Shown: piece after piece, positions 12,201 to 22,961 of the stretch | How the letters are laid out: the number at the start of each line of letters is the position of its first letter | Numbering within the stretch: position 1 is the stretch's first letter | Source of the DNA: Pomacea canaliculata | Lineage: Eukaryota; Mollusca; Gastropoda; Architaenioglossa; Ampullariidae | Length of the DNA stretch: 64,000 nt | NCBI RefSeq assembly: GCF_003073045.1 | Contig: NC_037593.1 | Span: 425,525 to 489,524, forward strand | Direction of reading: 5' to 3' | Notes under the pieces: model-generated | Databases searched by the model: none | What the model was told of the DNA's origin: nothing | What the model saw: only the letters and a program-made list of their open reading frames with translations | Made by a program: the position numbers and the translations under genes

Positions 12201-15200
12201 CCCGCGGGCCGCCCATTGCCCAGGTCTGGTGTAGGGCCTCGAGCCTAAAATACTCAACTTACCGAGTGTGGACTGGACATCCAGCTAACCCTCCACATGG
12301 GGGGGGGGGTGGAGATAGTGTTTTACACCGAGTCAGCAGCTGAGCCACCTGACGACAAGGCGCCCCCCCCCTGTACACAGACTGACCCTCCATGACCTGT
12401 ATGAAGACATCAAAGTCCCGCCAAATGAGGTCGTCAAGAACTCCACTCGCCCTCGTTCCTTCCACTATGTATGCGCCAATCATTTACAAATGTAAGCTCC
12501 TTTATTTACATGTTGACAATAACAACAATGACATCACAGAGCTGTTCTTCCTTGTTTTCGCTTTCGCACGGCCACGCTCCCTGCTTCCGCCATCGTGTCG
12601 CTTGGTTGGAGATTTACGGGGGACTGTCTTTGCAGGTTAGAACAGTAGACAAAGATGTTGACAACAGTTTTAGTCTTCCTTAAACATGACTTCTGCACAA
12701 CGGCCCAAGAGAGCACAAATAGTGGGTCGCAGGAATCTTACTCTTGTATCACGTGACTGGAGAGGTCCTCTTGAAGCACCGACCACTGATGTGCACAGGT
12801 AGAGAGACAGAGACAACAGGTACAACAGGTACACGCGGCCTTTGTCACAATGTTCTCCATGCATGTCACGCGATGTGTGTAGAAAGTCCTAATATAGGGC
12901 TAGCGATCGGCACAAGCAACTTTCTTCATTAATTAATTAATTAATTTGTCAACACGCAACGTTTGCTACAAGGTCGTAGTATCACACAAGCTGTGGGTCG
13001 TCAGTCGGGTCGGGGAGGTAGTGGCACTACAGATGATGCTGATGTAGCGACATCCTCCCATGAACTCTGTACGGCGGGTGTAAACAGGGGGAGGCTGAGG
13101 AGGCTGAGGAGGCTGCACACTGCTGATGTCGGCACCTCACAGCTCACTGAGTGGTTGGTGTGGCTGAGTTCAGCTCATTGTCAGAAGCCATTGTGCTCCT
13201 CCTCACGACACTTGACGATGTTGTTTTCTCAGCAGACGACAGGTTGGGAAGCTGGCTACCAAAGTTCGCCGGTCATGACGAGCGAGCAGCAGACGACAAG
13301 AGAAGAAGAAGCGAGGAAAGTCGAAGAGGTTCCTTACACTGTGGAGAAGACAGAAGAACAGCTCCACGTGCAGGTCAGACCCTCTGACCTCAAAGACTTT
13401 GACTACGACCTTGCCGAGAGTCACGTGGGCGAAGTTTCCTCCGATGGTGTGAACGACTTCGTACTGGAAGCCCCTGCACCCGAGTCCAAGAAAACTGAGC
13501 CAGGTAAGAATCAGGTAACTACCAAGTCAGGGTCTCGAGGAGAGGGGGGTAGGGGTGAAGTTGGGGTCTCGTGGGGGGTCTCTACTACTTTTGGAGACGT
13601 GCGACGGACACAACTGTCGTATCCTAGACAACGTACTCGAGTTAGTCGAGTGACTAGTGACCAGTCACCCTCTCTGTGTCTGGAACTGTCGCGAGAGGCG
13701 GGGAGCCGGGTAGTCGGGGAGACAGTTGCACAGTTACAAAGCCTTGTGGTCATACAGGCAGAAGTGGTTCACCGTGCCCAACCTTCTCAGTCCCTCCCTC
13801 TCCTTTATCTTTACCCGAGAAATGAGGTAACTGTGTGTTGTGAGGTGAGGGCTGTGAGTTTTGTGATGTCACCAAACTGTCTATGATCATGGTGCCCACG
13901 TCAGGGAATGGCCTCTGATGACGCTGCTGTCGTCACTGAACGGTTGATGACGTTTGTCCACAGTTGTAGACGCCGCCTACACCACGTTCGTCTGCCCGCC
14001 CATCATCATGGACCAGTACTACCGGGACCCTGTGCACTGCACGCACTTCCACCGCTGCGTGCAAGGCACGCGCTTCTCCTTCGTCTGCCCGCGCGGCACG
14101 TTCTTCGAGCCCGTCCTCGGCGTCTGCGACTTCCAGGACAAGGTACCCGACTGTGGCGCTGACGGCGTCCGGCTGAGGGCGGACACACTGTCCACTGGCG
14201 ACTATACCCCGGGTAACACTCGCCTTCCAACGTTGTACGAAACCTCCTCCTTCTCATCATCACCATTCTCCTCGTCCTCAATCATCGATCATCAATCCTC
14301 CTCATCCACATCATCAAATTCCAAATCACACCTCAAGAACCACTTCTTGTAGAAGTATTTAGTCTACTGTTGCCAGTGCTGTTGTTTGTTTGTTTGTTTG
14401 TTTCGCCTGTACTCTTCATGCGGATTTATTTTGCTCTTTCCATTGGGTTATAAATGTTGTCCTCAGAATAAGTGAATATGACATCACTTGCACCTTGTTC
14501 ACAGTTGTCTTCCCCGGCGTTTTTCCACTGGTCAGAGGTCAGTCAGTGGACGAGTCGTCGACAAGCATGGGAGAGTTTTCATCAGGTGAGCAAGGTCTAT
14601 ACCCTGAGATAAAGATTGTCCTCTTCCTTCATCTGCTGTCTCTTCTTGCAGGAAGTGTACACACAGTGAACCACTCTAAACAAACAGGTGAGAATGTTTA
14701 GTTGCTCCATGTTGGCTCACGTGACTTTGTATCACCTGTAACATTCCACACTCGCTGTCGCTTCATTCTGTCACATTTCCATAGCAACGCCAGTCTCCTG
14801 GAAATGTCAGCAATGTGAGTGCCGACGGAAGTTGTAATAACTGTAAACACAACTAGTTCTTGTACTAAACACACATTTCATGTAAAAATAATGATCACCA
14901 GTGCTACAGACAGTCTTGTCTGTCAATAACTCATAAAATGATGATGTTTACACCTGAGCAAATGGTTGTAGTTGACAAATGATGAGAGTGATGTCTTTGT
15001 CCTGTGTCCATCTGTGTCGACTGTCGACTCTGTGTCCATCTACGGTCTGTGCAGCCATCTTGTCCGGACTTTGATGGTTTGCTTGTCTCTACAGTTAAAA
15101 CAATTTTCTCAACAATGAAAACTGTGTTTTTGATGCAGGGGCCCGTCAGCTTATATCATTATACCAGTAATTATGATCATTATTACTGTACCCTCATTAT

Positions 15201-16396
15201 ATGTATATCATTATACCAGTAATTATGATCATTACTACTGTACCACCATTATATGTATATCATTATACCAGTAATTATGATCATTATTGCTGTACCATCA
15301 TTATATGTATATCATTATACCAGTAATTATGATCATTACCACTGTACCATCATTATATGTATATCATTATACCAGTAATTACGATCATTACTACTGTACC
15401 GTCATTATATGTATATATTATACCGGTAATTATGATCATTACTAATGTACCGTCATTATATGTATATATTATACCGGTAATTATGATCATTACTAATGTA
15501 CCATCATTATATGTATATCATTATACCAGTAATTATGATCATTACTACTGTACCACCATTATATGTATATCATTATACCAGTAATTATGATCATTACTAC
15601 TGTACCACCATTATATGTATATCATTATACCAGTAATTATGATCATTATTGCTATACCTTCATTATATGTATATCATTATACCAGTAATTACGATCATTA
15701 CTACTGTACCATCATTATATGTATATCATTATACCAGTAATTACGATCATTACTACTGTACCGTCATTATATGTATATATTATACCGGTAATTATGATCA
15801 TTACTAATGTACCGTCATTATATGTATATATTATACCGGTAATTATGATCATTACTACTGTACCGTCATTATATGTATATATTATACCGGTAATTATGAT
15901 CATTACTAATGTACCATCATTATATGTATATCATTATACCAGTAATTATGATCATTACTACTGTACCACCATTATATGTATATCATTATACCAGTAATTA
16001 TGATCATTATTGCTATACCTTCATTATATGTATATCATTATACCGGTAATTACGATCATTACTACTGTACCATCATTATATGTATATCATTATACCAGTA
16101 ATTATGATCATTACCACTGCACAATCATTATATGTATATCATTATAACAGTAATTATGATCATTACTACTGTACCAACCAACACGATGCTGACAATCCGT
16201 GTGTTCAGGGTCCGAGGACCGTCTGTGCCCCAAGCTGGACGGCATGTTCCCCCACCCCGCGTCGTGCCGGAAGTTTGTGTACTGCTCACGTGGTGCAGCG
16301 GTGGTGCTGACGTGTCCTAGCGACCTGGTGTACAACAGCAAAGCCATGACATGTGACTACAGGGACAGCATCGAGTGCAGCAGCTACCACCAGTGA
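299..16396 (+). CDS. Multi-CBM14 (peritrophin-A) chitin-binding, mucin-like secreted protein; 5'-partial, 13 exons visible
   Basis: Exons: 299-468, 731-2858, 3036-3199, 4110-4209, 4671-4877, 9750-9956, 11109-11438, 11740-11975, 13233-13503, 13964-14212, 14505-14585, 14652-14687 and 16209-16396 (TGA). All junctions are GT-AG and in phase, giving about 1454 residues plus an unseen N-terminus. Eleven six-cysteine CBM14 modules are visible: one in exon 1, three in exon 2 (near 1407, 1842 and 2079), one across exons 3-4, and one each in exons 5, 6, 7, 8, 10 and 13. They show the family pattern of an aromatic then CP, a DC..FYHC core, CxxGxxF and a final Cys. Ser/Thr/Pro-rich linkers fill the start and end of exon 2. 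Peritrophin-A domains bind chitin, so a role in cuticle, shell matrix, radula or gut lining is likely (inference). The exon 7 acceptor has a poor pyrimidine tract. A TGA at 4883 would end a shorter isoform if the donor at 4878 (gtatgt) were not used, and two adjacent genes are an alternative. Confidence 0.85.
3328..3892. repeat. TG-rich microsatellite in an intron
   Basis: Nearly pure TG/GTGTGC repeat with 'gtgcttgtgtgtg' and 'gtgtggttgtg' variants, inside the intron between exons 3 and 4 of the chitin-binding gene. It creates long open frames on both strands that are not genes. Confidence 0.95.
4372..4600. repeat. AT-rich minisatellite, about 26-bp unit
   Basis: Nine or so copies built on 'agtatgtaaataacttg' followed by 'tttatcaac'. 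It lies in the intron just before exon 5 of the chitin-binding gene. Confidence 0.9.
5108..5722. repeat. Minisatellite of ccaccgtacac / ccactgtacac units
   Basis: About 615 bp of an 11-bp motif with interspersed 'gcactgta', in the 4.9-kb intron between exons 5 and 6. All six frames are largely open because the motif contains few stops; none is taken as coding. Confidence 0.95.
6095..7160. repeat. Minisatellite, 25/26-bp unit, about 40 copies
   Basis: The unit contains 'actagttagcggggtgtacc' then 'gcagac'. Copies alternate between GGG and GGGG versions and between c-g-c and c-a-c versions, which suggests a higher-order arrangement. The array lies in the chitin-binding gene's longest intron. 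Confidence 0.95.
7161..8089. other. Intronic sequence, no gene seen
   Basis: No exon recognised. It holds a short array (about 7470-7565) of five copies of a 21-22-bp unit, most of them carrying the palindrome 'tcacgtga', and a small 'gatgatgg' stretch near 7725-7750. Confidence 0.6.
8090..8530 (+). mobile_element. RTE-type LINE fragment (end of reverse transcriptase and 3' part)
   Basis: Translation from 8133 gives the RT catalytic box as F-A-D-D inside 'MRSLHFADD', followed by a segment typical of RTE elements (GMETSTDRSK). Further on comes the 'FGHVTQHDALWKAVLQ' stretch. The last two blocks are closer together than expected, so there is an internal deletion. It lies inside an intron and is not functional. 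Related 3' ends are found at 42.9-43.2 kb and 61.4-61.8 kb. Confidence 0.75.
8765..8820. repeat. GGGGTGG-rich simple repeat
   Basis: Short G-rich repeat of 'ggggtggtggggtgg' type, in the intron before exon 6 of the chitin-binding gene. Confidence 0.8.
9026..9107. repeat. Short minisatellite of gactacag units
   Basis: Nine or so copies of a 9-bp 'actacagtg'-like motif, intronic. Confidence 0.8.
9318..9405. repeat. 14-bp tandem repeat
   Basis: Six perfect copies of 'gtagtgctgtgagt', intronic. Confidence 0.9.
10433..11082. repeat. Minisatellite, 26-bp and longer variant units, about 24 copies
   Basis: The unit contains 'gaatgtcttacctgagta' then 'cacaga'; a longer variant carries an extra 'tagagta'. 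It ends about 26 bp before exon 7 of the chitin-binding gene. On the minus strand each unit reads 'ctcaggtaagac', which combines an acceptor and a donor consensus. Confidence 0.95.
12047..12228. mobile_element. hAT-type MITE, copy 1 (182 bp)
   Basis: The left end starts 'caggttgggcaat' and the right end, reverse-complemented, starts 'cagacctgggcaat', so the termini are inverted repeats beginning CAG. An 8-bp target site duplication 'gtgtaggg' flanks it at 12039-12046 and 12229-12236. The interior matches the copy at 35694-35875 closely. 8-bp duplications and CAG-starting termini are typical of the hAT superfamily. It has no coding capacity and sits in an intron. Confidence 0.88.
12237..13232. 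other. Intron between exons 8 and 9 of the chitin-binding gene
   Basis: No further exon recognised. It holds homopolymer runs of G and C (12300-12375) and an 'attaattaatt' run near 12930. Confidence 0.5.
15150..16180. repeat. AT-rich minisatellite, about 52-bp unit, about 20 copies
   Basis: Unit contains 'cattataccagtaattatga' followed by 'tcattactactgtacc'. It fills most of the last intron of the chitin-binding gene and stops about 30 bp before the final exon. Near-palindromic cores ('gtaattatgatcattac') could form hairpins. Confidence 0.95.
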
Positions 16397-17295
16397 GGAC
16401 ACGAGGCCAGGGCGACTGGTGCTCGGCTGGCGGCCCCCTACTTCCGCTGTGACGTCATCAGCAGCGCATGCGTGCACGTGAACGCTGTGGTAGACGTTAA
16501 AGGCCAACCTGAGTGCACATTTTTCTCACCTATTATTGTCTCAAATTTCAAGAAAAAATGTGTTCCTTTCAGGAGGTTCAAGTCACTACTCCCCACTAGG
16601 GACAGAAGTCATGACCTGAATGGTCCTCCATGTCAAAGGTCACGACTGTTTGCTGGACAGTGAGTGCCCCATGGGTCTATGTTCTGTGGGGATAAAGGAT
16701 GTCAAACTTTAGCTCACTGCTCTAAGTGTGCTTTCAGAAAGATGAAAGGTCACGTGTTTTTCAAACTAACGACAGACACTGTGCTGGATGTCACCTGCCG
16801 GCAACGTTGACCTTTCAATACGCAGATGTCATTTCCTGTTGTCCTTCGCTCATTGACAGCCATAACCAATAACACGCTTACACACACGCACAAACTCACA
16901 AACATGCCGGTCTACACACCTACCAACACCTGCACATCAAATGTCTTACTCAGGAGTCAGACTGTTCGACCATCTCGCAGACACTCAGGTCAGGTGACAT
17001 CACACGTGTAACAGTCGGACAAGTCAGCAACAACGGAAACAAATGACATGAACTGAGTTCTGACATTCACAGTCACACCGATCATCAACGTTCACACAGT
17101 CAACCAGAGACAGGGGCTGCCATTACAGTCAGTCAACCTGAGACAGGGGCTGCCATCACAGTCAGGAATTATTTCTTCGTTATGTTTGGACAAACAGTAT
17201 TTGGCTGGTGCAGGGCTTTTGTAGCTTTGGATGCCATGGAAATAACGGCACAGGTGAATAAATAGGTTTTGTACTTTTGATACTCTACGAATAAA
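16397..17295 (+). other. Probable 3' UTR of the chitin-binding gene with polyadenylation signals
   Basis: Begins after the TGA at 16394-16396. AATAAA hexamers occur at 17258-17263 and 17290-17295. No open frame of interest is present, and extent beyond the hexamers is unknown. Confidence 0.5.
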
Positions 17296-17504
17296 AGCTT
17301 ATAAAAGTTGTCACGTGTTGGCTTCTCACAAAGTCACTGGGTGTGAGGGTGTGAGGACGTGAGGGCAGAACTTTCAGGTAAAAGTACTTGATTGACAAGC
17401 TTAATAATAACGACGATGACGATGATGATGGGAAAGATCGCTTTACAAGAGAAGAGAGGCAGTGGGTAGTTGTGTCATATGATAGAGAAATGTAGCACAA
17501 ATAT

Positions 17505-19735
17505 ACAAACATACACACACTGACACACACACACTGACACACACACACACTGACACACACAGACACACACTGACACACTGACACACAAACACACAGACAC
17601 ACAGACACACACACACACTGACACACACTGACACACACAAACACACAGACACACACACACTGACACACACACACTGACACACACACACACTGACACACAC
17701 ACACTGACACACACAGACACACACTGACACACTGACACACAAACACACAGACACACAGACACACACACACTGACACACACTGACACACACAAACACACAG
17801 ACACACACACACTGACACACACACACTGACACACACACACACTGACACACACACTGACACACACAGACACACACTGACACACTGACACACAAACACACAG
17901 ACACACAGACACACACACACACTGACACACACTGACACACACACACACACACACACACACTGACACACACACACTGACACACACACACTGACACACTGAC
18001 ACACAAACACACAGACACACACAGACACACACACAAACACACAGACACACACACACACTGACACACACAAACACACAGACACACAAACAAACACTGACAC
18101 ACACACTGACACACACATACAAACACACTGATACACACAAACAAACACTGACACACACACTGACACACACACTGACACACACACAAACACACAGACACAC
18201 ACACTGACACACACAAACACACAGACACACACACACACTGACACACACAAACACACAGACACACAAACAAACACTGACACACACACTGACACACACATAC
18301 AAACACACTGATACACACAAACAAACACTGACACACACACTGACACACACACACTGACACACACACTGACACACACACAAACACACAGACACACACACTG
18401 ACACACACAAACACACAGACACACAAACACACAGACACACAAACAAACACTGACACACACACTGACACACACATACAAACACACTGATACACACAAACAA
18501 ACACTGACACACACACTGACACACACACTGACACACACACAAAAACACACAGACACACACAAACAAACACACACACTGACACACACACTGACACACATAC
18601 AAACACACTGATACACACAAACACACTGACACACACACAACACACACACACAAACACACTGACACACACAAACACACAGACACACACACTGACACACACA
18701 AACACACTGACACACACACACAAACACACAAACACACTGACACACACACACAAACACACAGACACACACACTGACACACTCACACACAAACACACTGACA
18801 CACACATACATACAAACACACTGACACACACACACACAAACACACTGACACACACACTGACACACACATACAAACACACTGATACACACAAACAAACACT
18901 GACACACACACTGACACACACACTGACACACACACAAAAACACACAGACACACACAAACAAACACTGACACACACACACACACACACTGACACACACACA
19001 CACACACACAAACACACTGACACACACACAAACACACTGACACACACACAAACACACTGACACACACAAACACACAGACACACACACTGACACACACAAA
19101 CACACTGACACACACACACAAACACACACAAACACACTGACACACACACACAAACACACAGACACACACACTGACACACTCACACACAAACACACTGACA
19201 CACACATACATACAAACACACTGACACACACACACAAACACACTGACACACACACTGACACACACATACAAACACACTGATACACACAAACACACTGACA
19301 CACACAAACAAACACTGACACACACACAAACACACTGACACACACAAACACACAGACACACACACTGACACACACAAACACACTGACACACACACACACA
19401 AACACACACAAACACACTGACACACACACACAAACACACAGACACACACACTGACACACTCACACACAAACACACTGACACACACATACATACAAACACA
19501 CTGACACACACACACAAACACACTGACACACTCACATACAAACACACTGACACACACAGACACACTGACATACACAAACATACAAACACACAGACACACA
19601 CACTGACACACACAAACAAACACTGACACACACACTGACACACACACAAACACACTGACACACACACACACAAACACACTGACACACACACACACACACA
19701 AACACACTGACACACACACACAAACACACTGACAC
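17505..19735. repeat. 2.2-kb CA-rich satellite (acacac-tgac units)
   Basis: Continuous array of 'cacacactgacacac' with 'aaacacacag' variants and larger repeated blocks. It leaves all minus-strand frames open, giving Val/Cys/Ser repeats of up to 724 codons that are artefacts of the repeat. Confidence 0.97.
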
Positions 19736-20686
19736 AGTGATCACGGCCACCACCATCAAGGAATGTGAAGACAAGATGGAGGAAGCACCAGTCACACTAG
19801 ACTAATTCCACTCAATGTTTACCAAAGAGGTCGTCAGCTCACGCCGGACAGCCTGTCACGTGTCTACTGTGTGGAGAGACAGAGGCAGGCCATTTCACAT
19901 GCTGTGCGGAGAGACAGAGGCCGGAGAAGGAGAAGGAGCGACAGTCTGACACGTGGAACAGAGAGGAAACCGGCGTGGGCCGAGCCAGCTGCGAGGTTGC
20001 TATGGCAACAAGCTCACAGAGATGACTGGGCACAAGAGGACAGGTGGGTCTACAAAGTTGACATGTTTACAGCTAAACACTCGTGTCTGTGTTTACAGGT
20101 ATGGTTTATACGTTTACACGTAGCGAGCAGTTGATCAAAACTACTTCAGATATCTACAGTTGCGAGCTTGTGTAAATAAAACACGACAGGTCACGTGTTA
20201 CTAAACACCAGGCCTCTCAACGGCCAGGAAAAACAGTCGTTGACCGTGAGAGGTGGTCAGGGGGTCAGGTGGTCAGGGGGTCAGGTGGTCAGGTGGTCAG
20301 GGGGTCAGGTGCAGGCTGCAATAGGTAAATACAGAAAGGTGTGGATATTGAACAGCGCAGCAGGTTACCGAGGGCCAGGCAGGTCAAAGACACTCGTCAC
20401 ACCACAGTGAAAACATGTGACACCACCTGTTGACACCAGCATACGTCACTCATTGTTACAATCTCAGGACGCCAGGTGAAAACATCGCATGCAACGTTTA
20501 TGTGGACTTAGAGGTATCAATGTAATCACACACACACACTGACACACACACACTCACTGACACACTCACTGACACACTCACTGACACACACCTGTTGATG
20601 ATGACAACTCTATGAAAGATAAACACTGGCGACATCTGGGTTGTGAAGACAACTAAGCAAGGATTAGCTTTGTGATAGTGTTTGTA
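19736..20686. other. Intergenic, no gene seen
   Basis: Only short simple repeats: 'ggtcaggtggtcaggggg' copies at about 20250-20312 and a small CA/ctgacac run at 20530-20590. Confidence 0.5.
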
Positions 20687-20692
20687 TTTATT
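20687..20692 (-). other. Candidate polyadenylation signal of the VKOR gene
   Basis: TTTATT on the plus strand, i.e. AATAAA on the minus strand, about 250 bp beyond the VKOR stop codon. Confidence 0.45.
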
Positions 20693-20941
20693 ATGTTCAG
20701 GCCTTCCAAACAAATAAACAAACAACAGATGATACTGAGACGGCTTGGTCACGTGACAGTCAAACCTTTCTCACAAAACGCTCAGCTGTTTGAGGACCAG
20801 CAGACGGCGAGGACACTACGCCGCACGTGCCTCCTGTGCCACCACAGCCAGCAGCCACGAGAGCAGTCGCCGTGTCGAGTCACGTGACCGAAAGCTAACA
20901 GGTCGATGTAGAGGCGACAGGTGACACAACGCGCTTCCTTG

Positions 20942-22948
20942 TTACACCTGAGAATACAAGGAGTAGCTCAGGTAGAGGAGAAGTCCGTTGATGACGTAGG
21001 TCGTGATACAAACAACGCAAACGTCATTCATGACGACAAAGAGGATGTAGCCCAGGTAAAGAGAGGTCACGACCCCGGCCACAGACAGGAGGAGCAGCAG
21101 GGGGGCTGCCGTCACGGCGGGTAGCAGCAGCGCTGTAGAGCAAAACGTCAGGTCTAAATATAGACAATCGGGTGTTTACAGTGCGGACAGCACCGCATGT
21201 TGCCCTTAGTCAACATACCAACAGATAAACAGTAAACATAACACATTGAACAAAGGCGTGGGGAGGGAAAGCCGACAGTCGAGTCAGGGAGGTGGTATAC
21301 ACGTGATGGAGTGAAGAGGAAGGTGGTATAAATAGAGTGAGGAACAGGGTGGTACACAGATAATGAAGTGAGGAACAGGGTGGTACAAAGAGAATGAACT
21401 GAAGAACAGGGTGGTACAAAGATAATGAAGTGGGGAACAGGGTGGTACACAGATAATGAAGTGAGGAACAGGGTGGTACACAGATAATGAAGTGAGGAAC
21501 AGGGTGGTACAAAGACGTACAAAGTATGTGACGTTGTACCTTATAAAGGTGTGCTGTACGTGACACCGTATGTAACGTTACTTATTTCACAATACCCCAG
21601 AATACTACGTCACACTATGCTGTACAATAAACACATCTTGACTGTATATCTGTGTGTAACAGAGACATTTCTTTGTTGTCAGCTCATCAAGTAAACAAAG
21701 CAGTGAATAAACATGCAGCGGCACCCCCATACCCGGACAAGGACTGCACTCTCACCTACATATCCGGACAAAGACTGCACTCTCCCCCACATACAAGGAC
21801 TGCACAAGGACAAGGACTGCACTCTCACCCACATACCCGGACAAGGACTGCACTCTCACCCACATACCCGGACATTGACTGCACTCTCACCCACATACCC
21901 GGACAAAGACTGCACTCTCACCCACATACAAGGACTGCACAAGGACAAGGACTGCACTCTCACCCACATACCCGGACATTGACTGCACTCTCACACACAT
22001 ACCCGGACAAAGACTGCACTCTCACCACATACAAGGACTGCACAAGGACAAGGACTGCACTCTCACCCACATACCCGGACATTGACTGCACTCTCACACA
22101 CATACCCGGACATTGACTGCACTCTCACACACATACCCGGACATTGACTGCACTCTCACCCACATACCCGGACAAGGACTGCACTCTCACACACATACCC
22201 GGACAAAGACTGCACTCTCACCCACATACCCGGACAAAGACTGCACTCTCACCCATATACCCGGACAAGGACTGCACTCTCACCCACATACCCGGACAAG
22301 GACTGCACTCTCACCCCCACCCCAGGTCTAACAGCGACATGTTGTTGATGTCACCTTTGCTGTCGCTACTGACCGAGGGCTGCGTGGACGAGGTAGAAGA
22401 CGATGCCAAGGTTACAGTTGCGAACGTTCAGAAAATGCTTTTTGCCGAGGTACGGCTCCACCACACCAAAGCCCCGACTGTACCTGAGAAAACACACAGT
22501 CAGATGTAATCACAGGCAATCACACAATGTAACAAGTTCACGTGAAATGTAGCCAACCACCAAAGCATGCAGTCCTCCGTTCACTCCAGTCACCTTGTCA
22601 CGTGCTCGTCTATTTTCAGGTGAAGGTGGCTACAGGTGCTCGTCACATACCCGTTGGTGGCTTTGTCATGACACTCAGGACGAAGACAAACATTGTTTCC
22701 TTTTCCTCCAGCAAGAAATGAGTTTACTAACAAACATCCATCGTCTCTCTACCTGTCGGCACGTACTTTGAAGTCAGCACTTTGGAGCAGCTCATCCTCT
22801 CGCTGAAGTCGCAGGCTGCTCTGTACTTGGGGTTCTTCTCCTTCTGCACCTCCACGTGTAGAGAGTACACTGACACCAACAGGCCCGCCAGGCTCAGCAG
22901 CAGCCGGTCGGCCATATTGGAAATGATGACGTAGGCCGGGCCAGCCAT
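20942..22948 (-). CDS. VKORC1: Vitamin K epoxide reductase complex subunit 1-like protein, complete, 3 exons
   Basis: Exons on the minus strand are 22948-22767, 22483-22374 and 21132-20942. All junctions are GT-AG and in frame, and the product is 160 residues (human VKORC1 has 163). VKOR is an ER membrane thiol oxidoreductase that reduces vitamin K epoxide to support gamma-carboxylation. Visible hallmarks are the loop cysteine pair C46/C54 (CDFSERMSC), the active-site C136-V-V-C139 followed by ITTYVIN, the Asn of 'LNVRN', and hydrophobic membrane segments. Tyr143 corresponds to the human warfarin-site tyrosine. Start choice: an acceptor (tttctcag) lies 13 bases before the ATG at 22946-22948, implying an unseen 5' UTR exon. 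A TTG-initiated extension would read through that acceptor and is not preferred. The introns hold two minisatellites. A VKORC1L1-type assignment is possible, since invertebrate VKORs do not split cleanly into the two vertebrate paralogues. Confidence 0.92.
21305..21512. repeat. 31-bp minisatellite in the VKOR intron
   Basis: Six or so copies built on 'gtgaggaacagggtggtaca', inside the intron between VKOR exons 2 and 3. Confidence 0.9.
21738..22322. repeat. 31-bp minisatellite in the VKOR intron, about 18 copies
   Basis: The unit is 'ggactgcactctcacccaca' followed by 'tacccggacaa'. A longer variant contains 'caaggactgcaca'. It lies between VKOR exons 2 and 3. Confidence 0.95.
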
Positions 22949-22961
22949 CGTGTGGATACCG

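Noticed and set aside
17285..19727. Very long minus-strand ORFs (up to 724 codons) of Cys/Val/Ser repeats
   Set aside because: They are translations of a CA-rich satellite; overlapping frames are open in the same way, and there is no domain, splice or start context.
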